Notes under the pieces: model-generated
Databases searched by the model: none
What the model saw: only the letters and a program-made list of their open reading frames with translations
Told to the model about the DNA's origin: nothing
Shown: piece after piece, positions 23,735 to 31,834 of the stretch
Numbering within the stretch: the first letter of the stretch is position 1
How the letters are laid out: each line of letters begins with the position of its first letter
Assembly: GCA_035626815.1 (NCBI GenBank)
Contig: DASPMY010000034.1
Coordinates: forward strand, 1-48,969
Direction of reading: 5' to 3'
DNA: 48,969 bases
Source: Croceibacterium_A sp035626815
GTDB taxonomy: Bacteria > Pseudomonadota > Alphaproteobacteria > Sphingomonadales > Sphingomonadaceae
Program-made: the position numbers and the translations under genes

Positions 23735-25345
23735 TCAACCGGCCACGCGCTTGCTGGTCAGGCGGTCGATCTCGCGCACCGGCTCCTGCTCGGCCGACGG
23801 GTCGGGCGCCAGCGTCGCCAGCGCCGCGCCCGGGGCGATCTTCTGCAGCTCGGCGAGGCGGGCGCGGAAGCTGGCCAGCTCCTGGCCCGACAGCTGCGCG
23901 CGGGTGACGAAGGCGACGCTCGAGGGGTTCACCGTCGCGCCGTTGCGATACATCTCGTAATGGAGGTGCGGTCCGGTCGACAGGCCGGTCGAGCCGACAT
24001 AGCCGAGCACCTGGCCGCGGCGCACGCGCGTGCCGACCGACACGGCGATGCGGCTCATGTGCGCGTAACCGGTGCCGAGCCCGCCGCCATGCGACAGCTT
24101 CACGTAGTTGCCGTGGCCGCCGTGGCGTCCGGCATACTGCACGGTGCCGTCGCTTACCGCGTAGATCGGCGTGCCGTAGCTGGCCTTGAAGTCGATGCCG
24201 GCGTGCATCCGGCTGTAGCCGAGGATCGGGTGGCGGCGCTGGCCGTAACCGGAAGTAACCCGGCCCGGCACCGGCGCGAGCAGGCCTTCGCGCTGCTCGC
24301 CGACGCCCGAGGCCTCGTAGAAGCGGCCGTCGCTCCCCCAACGCATCAGCTGCTGGCGCGGCTTCCCGTCGCGGACGAGCCCGGCGTAGAGCAGTTTGCC
24401 GGCTTCGACCTCGCCGGTCGCGGCGCGCTTGTATTCGACGATCAGGTCGAACTCGTCGCCGGCGGCGATCGCGCGGTCGAGATCGACCTCGGTCCCGAGC
24501 GCGCGCAAGTATTGCTGCACGGCGCTGGCAGGGGCGCCGGCGGCGCGGGCCGATCGATAGAGGCTCGGGCCGATCACTCCGCGGATCCGCAGCGGCGTGG
24601 TGTCGACCTTGATCGGCCGCGGATCGAGCACCAGGCGGCCGGCGCGGCGCTCGACGGCGAGCTGGAGGTCGAACCGGGCGCGGAACGACAGCGCGTCGAC
24701 CGGCCGAGCGGCGTCGGGCGCGGGACGGCGGCCAAGCGTGATGTCGACCTTGGTCCCGGAGGCGATCTCGGACAGCGGGACGCTCCCCGAAATCATCGCC
24801 GCGATGTGTCCCGCCTCGGCCTCGCCGACGCCGGCGCGCAGCAGCATCCGTTCGAAGCTGTCCCCGCCGGCCAGCGTGGCCTCGAGATCGAGCCGCGGCC
24901 GTTCGGGCGCGCTCTTCAGCGGGACCACGCGCGCCGTGGCGCCCATCCGCCGGCCGCTGTCGCCGCCCAGCGCCAGCGGCATGATCATCTGGCTGCGGAA
25001 TTCGTCGCGCACCGGGTCGTCGATCGCCATGAGCGGGGCGGCCTGAAGCGGCGCGAACTCGGGCCAGCTGGCCAGCGCCAGCGCGGACAGCGCGAGCAGC
25101 GTGCCGGCGCCGCGCAGCCAACGGCGCGAGCCGACATCCTGCGCGAGGTCGGGCACGAGGTCGAGCGCGGCCAGCCGGGCGGACGTGCGCTCGCGCCATT
25201 CGCCGTAGCGGTTCGCCAGCGGGGCACGCGGCTTGCGCTCGGCCGCCGCCGGCGGCTCGACGATCTGCGTGCGCGACAAGCGCGCCGGCGGGTAGTCTCC
25301 CTCCGCCGCGACTGCGATAGCGTCGCTCCCGCGATCCTTGAACAA
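23735..25345 (-). CDS. M23 family metallopeptidase with large periplasmic region
   Basis: Peptidoglycan endopeptidase of 536 residues. I place the start at a TTG (25343-25345) because a perfect AAGGAGG lies six bases upstream. A cytoplasmic segment of about 70 residues precedes a membrane helix (WLRGAGTLLALSALALASW). The periplasmic part has a Csd3/OapA-like linker region (about 150-370) and a C-terminal catalytic domain with intact zinc ligands: MHAGIDFKASYG and GPHLHYEMYRNG. The linker resembles the inhibitory regions of MepM/ShyA-type D,D-endopeptidases. A general role in wall growth is inferred. It converges on the small secreted protein gene. Confidence 0.9.
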   Translation of the reverse strand: MFKDRGSDAIAVAAEGDYPPARLSRTQIVEPPAAAERKPRAPLANRYGEWRERTSARLAALDLVPDLAQDVGSRRWLRGAGTLLALSALALASWPEFAPLQAAPLMAIDDPVRDEFRSQMIMPLALGGDSGRRMGATARVVPLKSAPERPRLDLEATLAGGDSFERMLLRAGVGEAEAGHIAAMISGSVPLSEIASGTKVDITLGRRPAPDAARPVDALSFRARFDLQLAVERRAGRLVLDPRPIKVDTTPLRIRGVIGPSLYRSARAAGAPASAVQQYLRALGTEVDLDRAIAAGDEFDLIVEYKRAATGEVEAGKLLYAGLVRDGKPRQQLMRWGSDGRFYEASGVGEQREGLLAPVPGRVTSGYGQRRHPILGYSRMHAGIDFKASYGTPIYAVSDGTVQYAGRHGGHGNYVKLSHGGGLGTGYAHMSRIAVSVGTRVRRGQVLGYVGSTGLSTGPHLHYEMYRNGATVNPSSVAFVTRAQLSGQELASFRARLAELQKIAPGAALATLAPDPSAEQEPVREIDRLTSKRVAG

Positions 25346-25351
25346 ACGCGC

Positions 25352-25358
25352 CCTCCTT
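25352..25358 (-). promoter_or_regulatory. Perfect ribosome binding site that fixes a TTG start
   Basis: The minus strand reads AAGGAGG, six bases (GCGCGT) before TTG. Its strength and spacing favour the TTG start at 25345 over the in-frame ATG at 25432, which has no such signal. Confidence 0.75.
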
Positions 25359-25578
25359 GTGCGGTCGCGCGACGCGTCCCCGCCGATCCGGGCGGTGACG
25401 GTGCGACCCGATCCCGGCCGTTTCTCTGGCAAAGCGGTCTGCCGTCATAAAGTTAATTTCCCCTAAATCGCGGCCAGCCGAGTCGGCTTCGCGGCGAAGC
25501 GAGTCGGCCTGTGGGAACGTGTTGAGTCCGGGCGCGAAGCTTGCGCCGCCACCGGTCCGCCGCCACATTGGCGCGATT

Positions 25579-28089
25579 GTGAACGCCTCCCGCTCCGACA
25601 GCCGGCTGCGCGCCGTGCTCGGCCCGACCAACACCGGCAAGACGCACCTCGCGATCGAGCGCCTGTGCGGCCATTCGAGCGGGGCTATCGGCTTCCCGCT
25701 GCGGCTGCTGGCGCGCGAAGTCTACGACCGGGTGCGGGCGCTCAAGGGCGACAAGATGGTCGCGCTGATCACCGGCGAGGAGCGCATCGAGCCGCCCGAT
25801 GCGCGCTATTTCCTGTGCACCGCCGAGGCCATGCCGGGAGATGGTGGCGGCCTCGCCTTCGTCGCGCTCGACGAGGCGCAGCTCGCGGCCGACCGCGAGC
25901 GCGGGCACATCTTCACCGACCGCCTGCTCCACGCGCGCGGCCGCGAGGAGACCATGCTGCTCGGCTCGGCCACGCTGGAGCCGATGGTCAAGGCGCTGCT
26001 GCCCGGGATCGAGATCGAGGAGCGGCCGCGCTTCTCGACGCTGAGCCACGCGGGCGCGCGCAAGCTGTCGCGCCTGCCGCCGCGCTCGGCGGTGGTCGCC
26101 TTCTCGGTCGAGCAGGTCTACGCGGTCGCCGAGATGCTGCGCCGCTTCCGCGGCGGCGCGGCGGTGGTGATGGGCGCGCTCAGCCCCGAGACGCGCAACC
26201 GCCAGGTCCAGCTGTTCCAGTCGGGCGAGGTCGACTACATCGTCGCCACCGACGCGATCGGCATGGGGCTGAACCTTGACGTCACGCACGTCGCCTTCGC
26301 CTCGCTCAGCAAGTTCGACGGCATCCGCCAGCGGCGGCTGACCCCGGCCGAGATGGCGCAGATCGCCGGCCGTGCCGGGCGTCACCAGCAGGACGGCACT
26401 TTCGGCACGCTCGGCGGCGGCAAGGGCGCCGGCGAGATCGAGTTCACCGACGACGAGGTCTACGCGGTCGAGCAGCATCGCTTCGCTCCGTTGACCAAGC
26501 TGTTCTGGCGCGAGTCCGAGCCGCGGCTCGACAGCATCGCCACGCTCCTCGCCGACCTCGAAGCGAAGCCGGAGGTGGCGCAACTGGCCCCGGCCCCCGA
26601 AGCGATCGACCTCGCGGTGCTCAAGCGGCTGGCCGAGGATTCGGGGATCGCCGCCGGCGTCACGACGCCGGGTCTGGTCCGGCGCTTCTGGGAAGCCTGC
26701 CAGCTGCCCGATTTCCGGCAGCAGGGGCCGGATACCCATGCTCGCTTCGTCGCCCGGCTGTGGCGCGATCTGCGCGACGGCCACCTCGGCGCGGATTTCG
26801 TGGCCGCGCGCATCGCTGAGCTCGACCGGCCGGAGGGCGACATCGACACGCTGCAGGGGCGCATCGCGGCCATCCGTAGCTGGGCCTACATTTGCCAGCG
26901 CCCCGACTGGGTGCTTGCCCGCGACGAGATGGGCGCGCGCGCCCGTGCCGCCGAGGCCCGCCTGTCCGACGCGCTGCACCAGCGGTTGACCGAGCGGTTC
27001 GTCAATCGCCGCACCGCGATCTTGATGCGGACGATGGGCAAGGACCCCGGCTTGCTGCGCGTGGCGCTCGACGGCGCCGGCCGGGTCACCGTCGAGGACC
27101 AGCACATCGGCCATCTCGAAGGGTTCCGCTTCGTCGTCGATGCCGCGGCCGGACACGAGGACCGCAAGCTGATGCTCGCGGCGGCGGAGAAGCACTTGCC
27201 GCGGCTGCTGGCGCTCAAGGCCCAGGCGCTCGTCCGCGACGAGCTCGGCGAACTGACCATCGAGCGCGGCGAGGTGCGCAGCGCCGGGCGCGCGGTCGCC
27301 CGCCTCGAACGCGGCAAGTCCGCGAGCCGCCCGCGGCTGGTCTTGGCGAAAGAGCTCGGCCTGCTCGAATCCGCGCACAAGGCGCGGCTGGCCGAGGCGC
27401 TCGAGCTTTGGCTGGCCGGCGAGCTGGCCCCGCTGGCTCCGCTGCAGGCGCTCGAGGCCGCGACGCTCGACCCGGCGGCCGGCAGCGAGATTCGGGCCTT
27501 GCTGCTGACGCTCGCCGACGGCAACGGCGTGATCGCGCGCGAAGCCGCCGGGCTGGCCCATGTTGCCAAGGACAAGCGGCCGTGGCTCCGCCGCCTCGGC
27601 GTCACCATCGGCGCGCTCGACGTGTTCATGCCCGCGCTGCTCAAGCCGGCGCCGCGGCGCCTGCTGCACGCCATCGGCGCCGATCCGAGGGCGCTTCGAC
27701 CGGCGATGGAGGCGGTGATCGAAGGATCCCGCCAATTGCCGGCCGGGTATCGCCGCGCGGGAAGCCAGGCCGTGCGCGTCGACATGGCGGAGAAGCTGTT
27801 CCGCGCCGCGCACGAGCAGCGGATGCAGTCGGCGGGTCGCGGTTTTCGGCTCGATTCCGCCCTGGCCACGTCGATGGGGCTTCTCCCGGACAATTTCCGC
27901 CACCTGATGCGCGACGCGGGCTTCCGGCCCGGTCACGCCCCTCAGCCGCCGGAAGGCGCGCACGGCCCGCCGGCGCCGGTGCTGTGGAGCTGGCGGCCGC
28001 CGCGCAAGGACCGGCAGCCGCCCCGGCAGTCGGCCGAGCCCGCCGGCGAGGGGGGCGCCTTCGCCGCGCTCGCCGGCCTTGTGCGCTAG
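25579..28089 (+). CDS. Suv3-like superfamily 2 RNA helicase
   Basis: ATP-dependent helicase of 836 residues from a GTG at 25579 (an upstream GTG at 25519 is less likely). Motifs: Walker A GPTNTGKTH at residues 15-23, TGEERI, DEAQ in VALDEAQLAA, GSATLEPMV, then the second RecA domain with VATDAIGMGLNLD and QIAGRAGRH. The spacing and the N-terminal LRAVLGPTNTGKTHLAIERL match Suv3, the mitochondrial degradosome helicase. The long C-terminal part holds the Suv3-type helical domain and a bacterial extension. It is followed after six bases by an S4 RNA-binding protein, supporting a role in RNA metabolism. Confidence 0.9.
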   Translation: MNASRSDSRLRAVLGPTNTGKTHLAIERLCGHSSGAIGFPLRLLAREVYDRVRALKGDKMVALITGEERIEPPDARYFLCTAEAMPGDGGGLAFVALDEAQLAADRERGHIFTDRLLHARGREETMLLGSATLEPMVKALLPGIEIEERPRFSTLSHAGARKLSRLPPRSAVVAFSVEQVYAVAEMLRRFRGGAAVVMGALSPETRNRQVQLFQSGEVDYIVATDAIGMGLNLDVTHVAFASLSKFDGIRQRRLTPAEMAQIAGRAGRHQQDGTFGTLGGGKGAGEIEFTDDEVYAVEQHRFAPLTKLFWRESEPRLDSIATLLADLEAKPEVAQLAPAPEAIDLAVLKRLAEDSGIAAGVTTPGLVRRFWEACQLPDFRQQGPDTHARFVARLWRDLRDGHLGADFVAARIAELDRPEGDIDTLQGRIAAIRSWAYICQRPDWVLARDEMGARARAAEARLSDALHQRLTERFVNRRTAILMRTMGKDPGLLRVALDGAGRVTVEDQHIGHLEGFRFVVDAAAGHEDRKLMLAAAEKHLPRLLALKAQALVRDELGELTIERGEVRSAGRAVARLERGKSASRPRLVLAKELGLLESAHKARLAEALELWLAGELAPLAPLQALEAATLDPAAGSEIRALLLTLADGNGVIAREAAGLAHVAKDKRPWLRRLGVTIGALDVFMPALLKPAPRRLLHAIGADPRALRPAMEAVIEGSRQLPAGYRRAGSQAVRVDMAEKLFRAAHEQRMQSAGRGFRLDSALATSMGLLPDNFRHLMRDAGFRPGHAPQPPEGAHGPPAPVLWSWRPPRKDRQPPRQSAEPAGEGGAFAALAGLVR

Positions 28090-28095
28090 CCGCTG

Positions 28096-28404
28096 ATGCG
28101 GCTCGACCGCCTGCTGTTCAACTTGCGCTTCGCCAGGAGCCGCACGCTGGCGCAGCGGTGGATCGGCGAGGGTCACATGCGGCTCAACGGCGCGCGGGTA
28201 CTCAAGCAGGACCAGGCGGTGGCGGTGGGCGACGTGCTGACGCTGCCGCTGGCGCGCAGAGTCGCGGTGATCGAGCTCCTCGCTCTGCCCGCCCGGCGCG
28301 GCCCGGCCCGCGAGGCGCAGGCCTGCTATCGCCCGCTTGACGCTGGCCCGGCAATGGACCTAGGCGGCGGTGACGCGCCAGCAGAAGGGGAAGCGCCGCA
28401 ATGA
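28096..28404 (+). CDS. S4-domain RNA-binding protein (Hsp15-like)
   Basis: 102 residues with an N-terminal S4 domain (MRLDRLLFNLRFARSRTLAQ, RWIGEGHMRLNGARV and VAVGDVLTLPL) and a short unstructured tail. The best-known relative, HslR/Hsp15, rescues 50S subunits stalled with peptidyl-tRNA. Six bases separate it from the helicase stop and its own stop overlaps the fdxA ATG (ATGA), so all three are in one transcript. Confidence 0.88.
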   Translation: MRLDRLLFNLRFARSRTLAQRWIGEGHMRLNGARVLKQDQAVAVGDVLTLPLARRVAVIELLALPARRGPAREAQACYRPLDAGPAMDLGGGDAPAEGEAPQ

Positions 28405-28739
28405 CCTATGTCGTCACCGACGCCTGCATCAAGTGCAAGTACACCGACTGCGTCGAGGTCTGCCCGGTCGATTGCTTCTACGAAGGCGAGACGATGCTGG
28501 TCATCAACCCGTCCGAATGCATCGATTGCGGCGTTTGCGAGCCCGAGTGCCCGGCCGAGGCGATCCTCCCCGATACTGAGGGCGGCCTCGAGCAATGGCT
28601 CGAGCTGAACGCCCGATATTCCGCCGAGTGGCCCAACATCACCGAGAAGAAGGATCCGCCGGAGGACGCCGACGAGCACAAGGGCGAGGACGGCAAGTTC
28701 GAGAAGTTCTTCACCCCGGAGCCCGGCGAAGGCGACTAG
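28401..28739 (+). CDS. fdxA: Seven-iron ferredoxin FdxA ([3Fe-4S][4Fe-4S])
   Basis: Cytoplasmic electron carrier of 112 residues. Cysteines at 9, 17 and 50 fit the [3Fe-4S] cluster; those at 21, 40, 43 and 46 fit the [4Fe-4S] cluster (CIDCGVCEPEC). Extra cysteines at 12 and 25 also occur. The C-terminal LNARYSAEWPNITEKKDPPE is the FdxA family tail. Its 4-base overlap with the S4 gene and the downstream carD match a conserved alphaproteobacterial order. The redox partner is unknown. Confidence 0.95.
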   Translation: MTYVVTDACIKCKYTDCVEVCPVDCFYEGETMLVINPSECIDCGVCEPECPAEAILPDTEGGLEQWLELNARYSAEWPNITEKKDPPEDADEHKGEDGKFEKFFTPEPGEGD

Positions 28740-28772
28740 GACAGCGTCTCGCTGCGCGTGAATCTGCGGCCT

Positions 28773-28793
28773 CCTGCCCGGCAATTGGGCAGG
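28773..28793 (+). terminator. Hairpin after fdxA
   Basis: A perfect 7-base stem (CCTGCCC / GGGCAGG) with a 7-base loop lies 34 bases after the fdxA stop. TTTT follows only after eight further bases, so termination would be inefficient and some read-through to carD is likely. Confidence 0.35.
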
Positions 28794-28795
28794 GG

Positions 28796-28826
28796 TGGCA
28801 ATTTTGTTGCGAATCTGCTATATAAT
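28796..28826 (+). promoter_or_regulatory. Candidate promoter of carD
   Basis: CTATATAAT ending at 28826 is an excellent -10 candidate in otherwise GC-rich DNA. TGGCAA at 28796-28801 could be a -35, with 17 bases to TATATA (28819) or 19 to TATAAT (28821). Transcription would start near 28833 and give a leader of about 160 bases before the carD ATG. Confidence 0.5.
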
Positions 28827-28992
28827 CCCGCGACTGCCGTCCTTCCCCGGGCGGCGGGCGGACAAGGAAGGCAGGCCCCCGCCAACAGCGTTGCAGAATC
28901 CGGCAAGTCGGGCCGCCGATCGATCGTGCGGCCTGCCCTTCGCTGACGCGCGTTACCCCCACCGAATGCCTGCCGGTGTGAAAGGACAATCA

Positions 28993-29526
28993 ATGGCTGT
29001 GAATGCCCCCGCTTTCGATGTCGGCGACTACGTGGTCTATCCCAAGCACGGGGTCGGCCGGGTGGTCGAGCTGCAGAGCGAGGAAATCGCCGGGATGAAG
29101 CTCGAGCTCTACGTGCTGCGCTTCGAGAAGGAGCGCATGACGTTGCGCGTTCCGGTCAACAAGGTCGAGGCGATCGGCATGCGCAAGCTCTCCAGCGACA
29201 AGACGCTCAAGGAAGCGATGGAGACGCTGAAGGGCAAGCCGAAGGTCAAGCGCACGATGTGGTCGCGCCGGGCCCAGGAATACGAGGCGAAGATCAACTC
29301 GGGCGACCTGGTGTCGATCGCCGAGGTGACCCGCGACCTGTTCCGTCCCGAGGACCAGCCCGAGCAGAGCTACTCCGAGCGGCAGATCTTCGAAGCCGCT
29401 TCGAGCCGCCTCGCCCGCGAGCTGGCGGCGATGGAGAAGACCGACGAGCCGACCGCGCTCGCCAAGATCCTCGACGTGCTCAAGACCCACGCTCCGAAGT
29501 ACTACGAGAGCACCGAAGTCGCCTGA
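28993..29526 (+). CDS. carD: CarD-family transcriptional regulator
   Basis: RNA-polymerase-binding protein of 177 residues that stabilises open promoter complexes. The N-terminal Tudor-like domain (FDVGDYVVYPKHGVGRVVEL and LYVLRFEKERMTLRVPVNK) contacts the beta subunit. The C-terminal helical DNA-binding domain includes KPKVKRTMWSRRAQEYEAKI with the conserved Trp that wedges at the upstream edge of the bubble. ATG 28993 follows an AAAGGA ribosome binding site. A strong terminator follows the gene. In Alphaproteobacteria CarD supports rRNA and growth genes. Confidence 0.95.
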   Translation: MAVNAPAFDVGDYVVYPKHGVGRVVELQSEEIAGMKLELYVLRFEKERMTLRVPVNKVEAIGMRKLSSDKTLKEAMETLKGKPKVKRTMWSRRAQEYEAKINSGDLVSIAEVTRDLFRPEDQPEQSYSERQIFEAASSRLARELAAMEKTDEPTALAKILDVLKTHAPKYYESTEVA

Positions 29527-29559
29527 GCGGCGGCACAACGGCACAGCGCGGTGCACACG

Positions 29560-29592
29560 GGCCGCTCAGGGAGACCTGGGCGGCCTTTCGTT
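29560..29592 (+). terminator. Intrinsic terminator of carD
   Basis: An 11-base stem (29560-29570 with 29575-29585, one wobble pair) and a GAGA tetraloop are followed by TTTCGTT, 33 bases after the carD stop. Confidence 0.85.
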
Positions 29593-29649
29593 GCTCGGCG
29601 AAGCACCGACGCGCATCGACGAACGCGATTGAGCCGGCGCCCGCGTTCC

Positions 29650-29669
29650 TGTATTGCCGCCGTAATACA
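29650..29669. promoter_or_regulatory. Inverted repeat TGTATT-N8-AATACA upstream of the DUF2807 gene
   Basis: Six-base arms (29650-29655 and 29664-29669) surround GCCGCCGT, 18 bases before the next ATG. It could be an operator or a leader hairpin next to the GGAGG ribosome binding site. Confidence 0.35.
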
Positions 29670-29687
29670 CAAACACGGAGGCACGAC

Positions 29688-30440
29688 ATGCGGATGAACC
29701 GCTTCTTCAGGACCATGGGCCCGTTCGTGGCGCTCGCCGCGATGGGTGCGCTCGCCAGCGGCTGCCGCGACGGCAACTTCCGCTGGAGCGGCGACGAAGG
29801 CGTGCCGCTCGCCGAGCTCGACCTCGGCGGCGACCCGCCCGAAGGCGTTGCGCTGATGGGGCCCGACACCGTCGCCATCACCGACGGGGCGCAGTTCACC
29901 GTCACCGTCGAAGGCGAGGCGGCGGACCGCATGCGCTTCCGGCTCGAGGGCGGCACGCTCGGCATCATGCGCGAGCATGGCGACTGGAACGACCGCGGCA
30001 CCGCCACGGTGCGGATCACGATGCCGCCGCCGCGCAAGCTGGTGATCGCCGGCTCCGGCCGCATGACCAGCGAGCGGCTGGCGGGCGAAGCCGAAGTCTC
30101 GATCGCCGGCTCGGGCGAGCTCGAGACTCCCAACGTCGACGCGAGCTCGCTCGAGGTCTCGATCGCCGGCAGCGGCACGTACACCGCCGGGGGCCGGGCC
30201 GACCGGCTCGAGCTGTCGATCGCCGGAAGCGGCAGCGGCGAGATGGACAAGCTCAAGGTCGAGCGCGCCGAGGTCAACATCGCCGGCTCCGGCGACGCGG
30301 TGTTCGCTTCCGACGGCGAGGTCGAGGCCAACATCATGGGCTCTGGCGACGTGATCGTGCGCGGATCGGCGCGGTGCAAGGTCAACAGCATGGGCTCGGG
30401 CAGCCTGGTGTGCGAGCGCGAGGCCGAACCCGCCGATTAG
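29688..30440 (+). CDS. DUF2807 (head-GIN) secreted beta-repeat protein
   Basis: 250 residues from ATG 29688, preceded by GGAGG. The N-terminus is a lipoprotein-type signal (LAAMGALASGC), so the mature protein is probably lipid-anchored in the envelope. The C-terminal half is a run of seven short repeats ending in I-A/M-G-S-G (VIAGSG, SIAGSG three times, NIAGSG, NIMGSG, NSMGSG), typical of the DUF2807 autotransporter-like adhesin head fold, a beta-helix. Function is unknown; binding or envelope-stress roles are guesses. Downstream is a second small lipoprotein. Confidence 0.88.
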   Translation: MRMNRFFRTMGPFVALAAMGALASGCRDGNFRWSGDEGVPLAELDLGGDPPEGVALMGPDTVAITDGAQFTVTVEGEAADRMRFRLEGGTLGIMREHGDWNDRGTATVRITMPPPRKLVIAGSGRMTSERLAGEAEVSIAGSGELETPNVDASSLEVSIAGSGTYTAGGRADRLELSIAGSGSGEMDKLKVERAEVNIAGSGDAVFASDGEVEANIMGSGDVIVRGSARCKVNSMGSGSLVCEREAEPAD

Positions 30441-30501
30441 CCGCGGTTCATTGCCTGCTCACGCGGAACGGGGCAGGGGCGTCGGCGAAAGGAATCGCCC
30501 G

Positions 30502-30849
30502 ATGATCCGCCCCGTTTCGCTGCTTCTCGCCGCCGCGGCGCCGCTGCTGCTCGGCGGCTGCCTGGCCAAGACCGCGATCGACACCGCGGTTGGCGCCGCC
30601 ACGCTGCCGGTGAAGGTCGCCAGCAAGGGGGTCGACCTCGCCACCACCAGCCAGTCCGAGGCCGACCAGAAGCGCGGCCGCGAGATCCGCCAGCGCGAAG
30701 AGCGCCTCGGCAAGCTGCAGCGCGATTACGAGAAGCAGATGGCGCGGTGCCAGGACGGCTACCGCGACGCCTGCGTCGATGCGCGCAACACATACGCCGA
30801 GATGCAGGCGCTGATCCCCGGAGTGCCGGTCGAACCCGAATCCGATTAG
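30502..30849 (+). CDS. Small lipoprotein with coiled-coil segment
   Basis: 115 residues starting at MIRPVSLLLAAAAPLLLGGC (ATG 30502, AAAGGAA ribosome binding site). The LLGGC lipobox predicts cleavage before Cys20 and lipid anchoring. A highly charged helical region follows (REIRQREERLGKLQRDYEKQ). Two later cysteines in MARCQDGYRDACVDA may form a disulfide. Family is not recognised. Its stop overlaps the convergent Sua5-type gene by four bases. Confidence 0.8.
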   Translation: MIRPVSLLLAAAAPLLLGGCLAKTAIDTAVGAATLPVKVASKGVDLATTSQSEADQKRGREIRQREERLGKLQRDYEKQMARCQDGYRDACVDARNTYAEMQALIPGVPVEPESD

Positions 30850-31796
30850 GCGGCGGCCCGCCGCAGCCGGTCGTTGATCGCGCGGCCGATGCCTTCGTCC
30901 GGCACCGGAGCGACGGCGATGCGCGGACGCGCCGACGCGGCCGCCTCGTGCAGGCAGGCGTAGAGCCGCGCCGCGGCCAGCGCGAGATCGCCGCCTGCCG
31001 ACAGCGAGCAATCGCCGGTGACCTGGCCGAAGCCGATGATGAACTCGTCGTCGCGCGCCTCGCGCGCGCCGAGCCGCATCGGCTTGCCGGGGGAATAGTG
31101 CCGCGCCATCTGGCCGGGTGCTTCGATCGACCCCGAACCGGGCGCACTTGTTAGCGGCTTGTCGAAATGGCGCCGGTGCAGCGCATCGGCGTCGATCGGG
31201 CCCGGGCGCAGGACCTCCCAGCGGCCGTCCTCCCGTATGGCCAGTATCGTCGATTCCAGCCCGCACTCGCTCGCGCCGGCGTCGAGGATCAGGTCGATCC
31301 GGCCCGACAGCGAGGCCTCCACGTGTTCGGCGCGGGTCGGGCTGATCCCTTGGCTGCGATTGGCCGACGGGGCGGCCAGCGGCAGCCCGGTTCTTTGCAG
31401 CAGGCTTCGCATGACGGGGTGAGCCGGGGCGCGAACGGCCACGGTGGAAAGGCCCGCCGTCACCGCCGGGGCCAGAGGCGCATCCGGCCGCCGCGGCAAG
31501 ACCAGCGTCAGCGGCCCCGGCCAGCACGCGTCCATGACGAGGCTCGCCGGATGGCCGAAATCCGCCAGCGCGGCAGCTTCGGCCTGGCCGAGCACGTGGA
31601 CGATCAGCGGATTGAAATCGGGCCGGCCCTTGGCGCGGTAAATCCCGGCGACCGCCTCGTCCCGGTCCGCTCGAGCGGCGAGGCCGTAGACGGTTTCGGT
31701 CGGCACCGCGACCAGACCTCCCGCACACAGGATCGCCGCGGCCCGCTCGATGCCCGCATCGTCCGCCACAACCGTCTCGGTCAGCTTGCCGCCCAT
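30846..31796 (-). CDS. tsaC: L-threonylcarbamoyladenylate synthase (Sua5 type)
   Basis: Makes threonylcarbamoyl-AMP from threonine, bicarbonate and ATP, the first step of t6A37 tRNA modification. The YrdC domain (residues 1-200) shows VPTETVYGLAARA, KGRPDFNPLIVHV, the PGPLTLVL block and the SANRSQGISPT loop. A linker with MARHYSPGKP leads to the C-terminal Sua5 domain, giving 316 residues, longer than TsaC of E. coli and typical of Sua5. It diverges from the DUF815 ATPase gene with only 26 bases between starts. Confidence 0.94.
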   Translation of the reverse strand: MGGKLTETVVADDAGIERAAAILCAGGLVAVPTETVYGLAARADRDEAVAGIYRAKGRPDFNPLIVHVLGQAEAAALADFGHPASLVMDACWPGPLTLVLPRRPDAPLAPAVTAGLSTVAVRAPAHPVMRSLLQRTGLPLAAPSANRSQGISPTRAEHVEASLSGRIDLILDAGASECGLESTILAIREDGRWEVLRPGPIDADALHRRHFDKPLTSAPGSGSIEAPGQMARHYSPGKPMRLGAREARDDEFIIGFGQVTGDCSLSAGGDLALAAARLYACLHEAAASARPRIAVAPVPDEGIGRAINDRLRRAAA

Positions 31797-31834
31797 CGCG
31801 GCGCGCTATAGTCCAGCCGCCGATGAATGACCAA
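31786..31834. promoter_or_regulatory. Overlapping back-to-back promoters with shared CTATAG core
   Basis: The palindrome CTATAG (31806-31811) supplies TATAGT as a plus-strand -10 and TATAGC as a minus-strand -10. TTGGTC (minus, 31834-31829) is 18 bases from its -10. TTGCCG (plus, 31786-31791) is 15 bases from its -10. Both predicted starts fall within a few bases of the respective ATG, which suggests leaderless or nearly leaderless mRNAs. Confidence 0.45.

Noticed and set aside
23718..25640. An alternative minus-strand frame of 640 residues across the second M23 gene
   Set aside because: Out of frame with the intact M23 catalytic motifs; residues are Arg-rich and without domain structure.
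25453..28176. A 907-residue open frame antisense to the Suv3-like helicase
   Set aside because: Same GC-driven shadow effect; no start signal or domain, while the sense strand has all helicase motifs.
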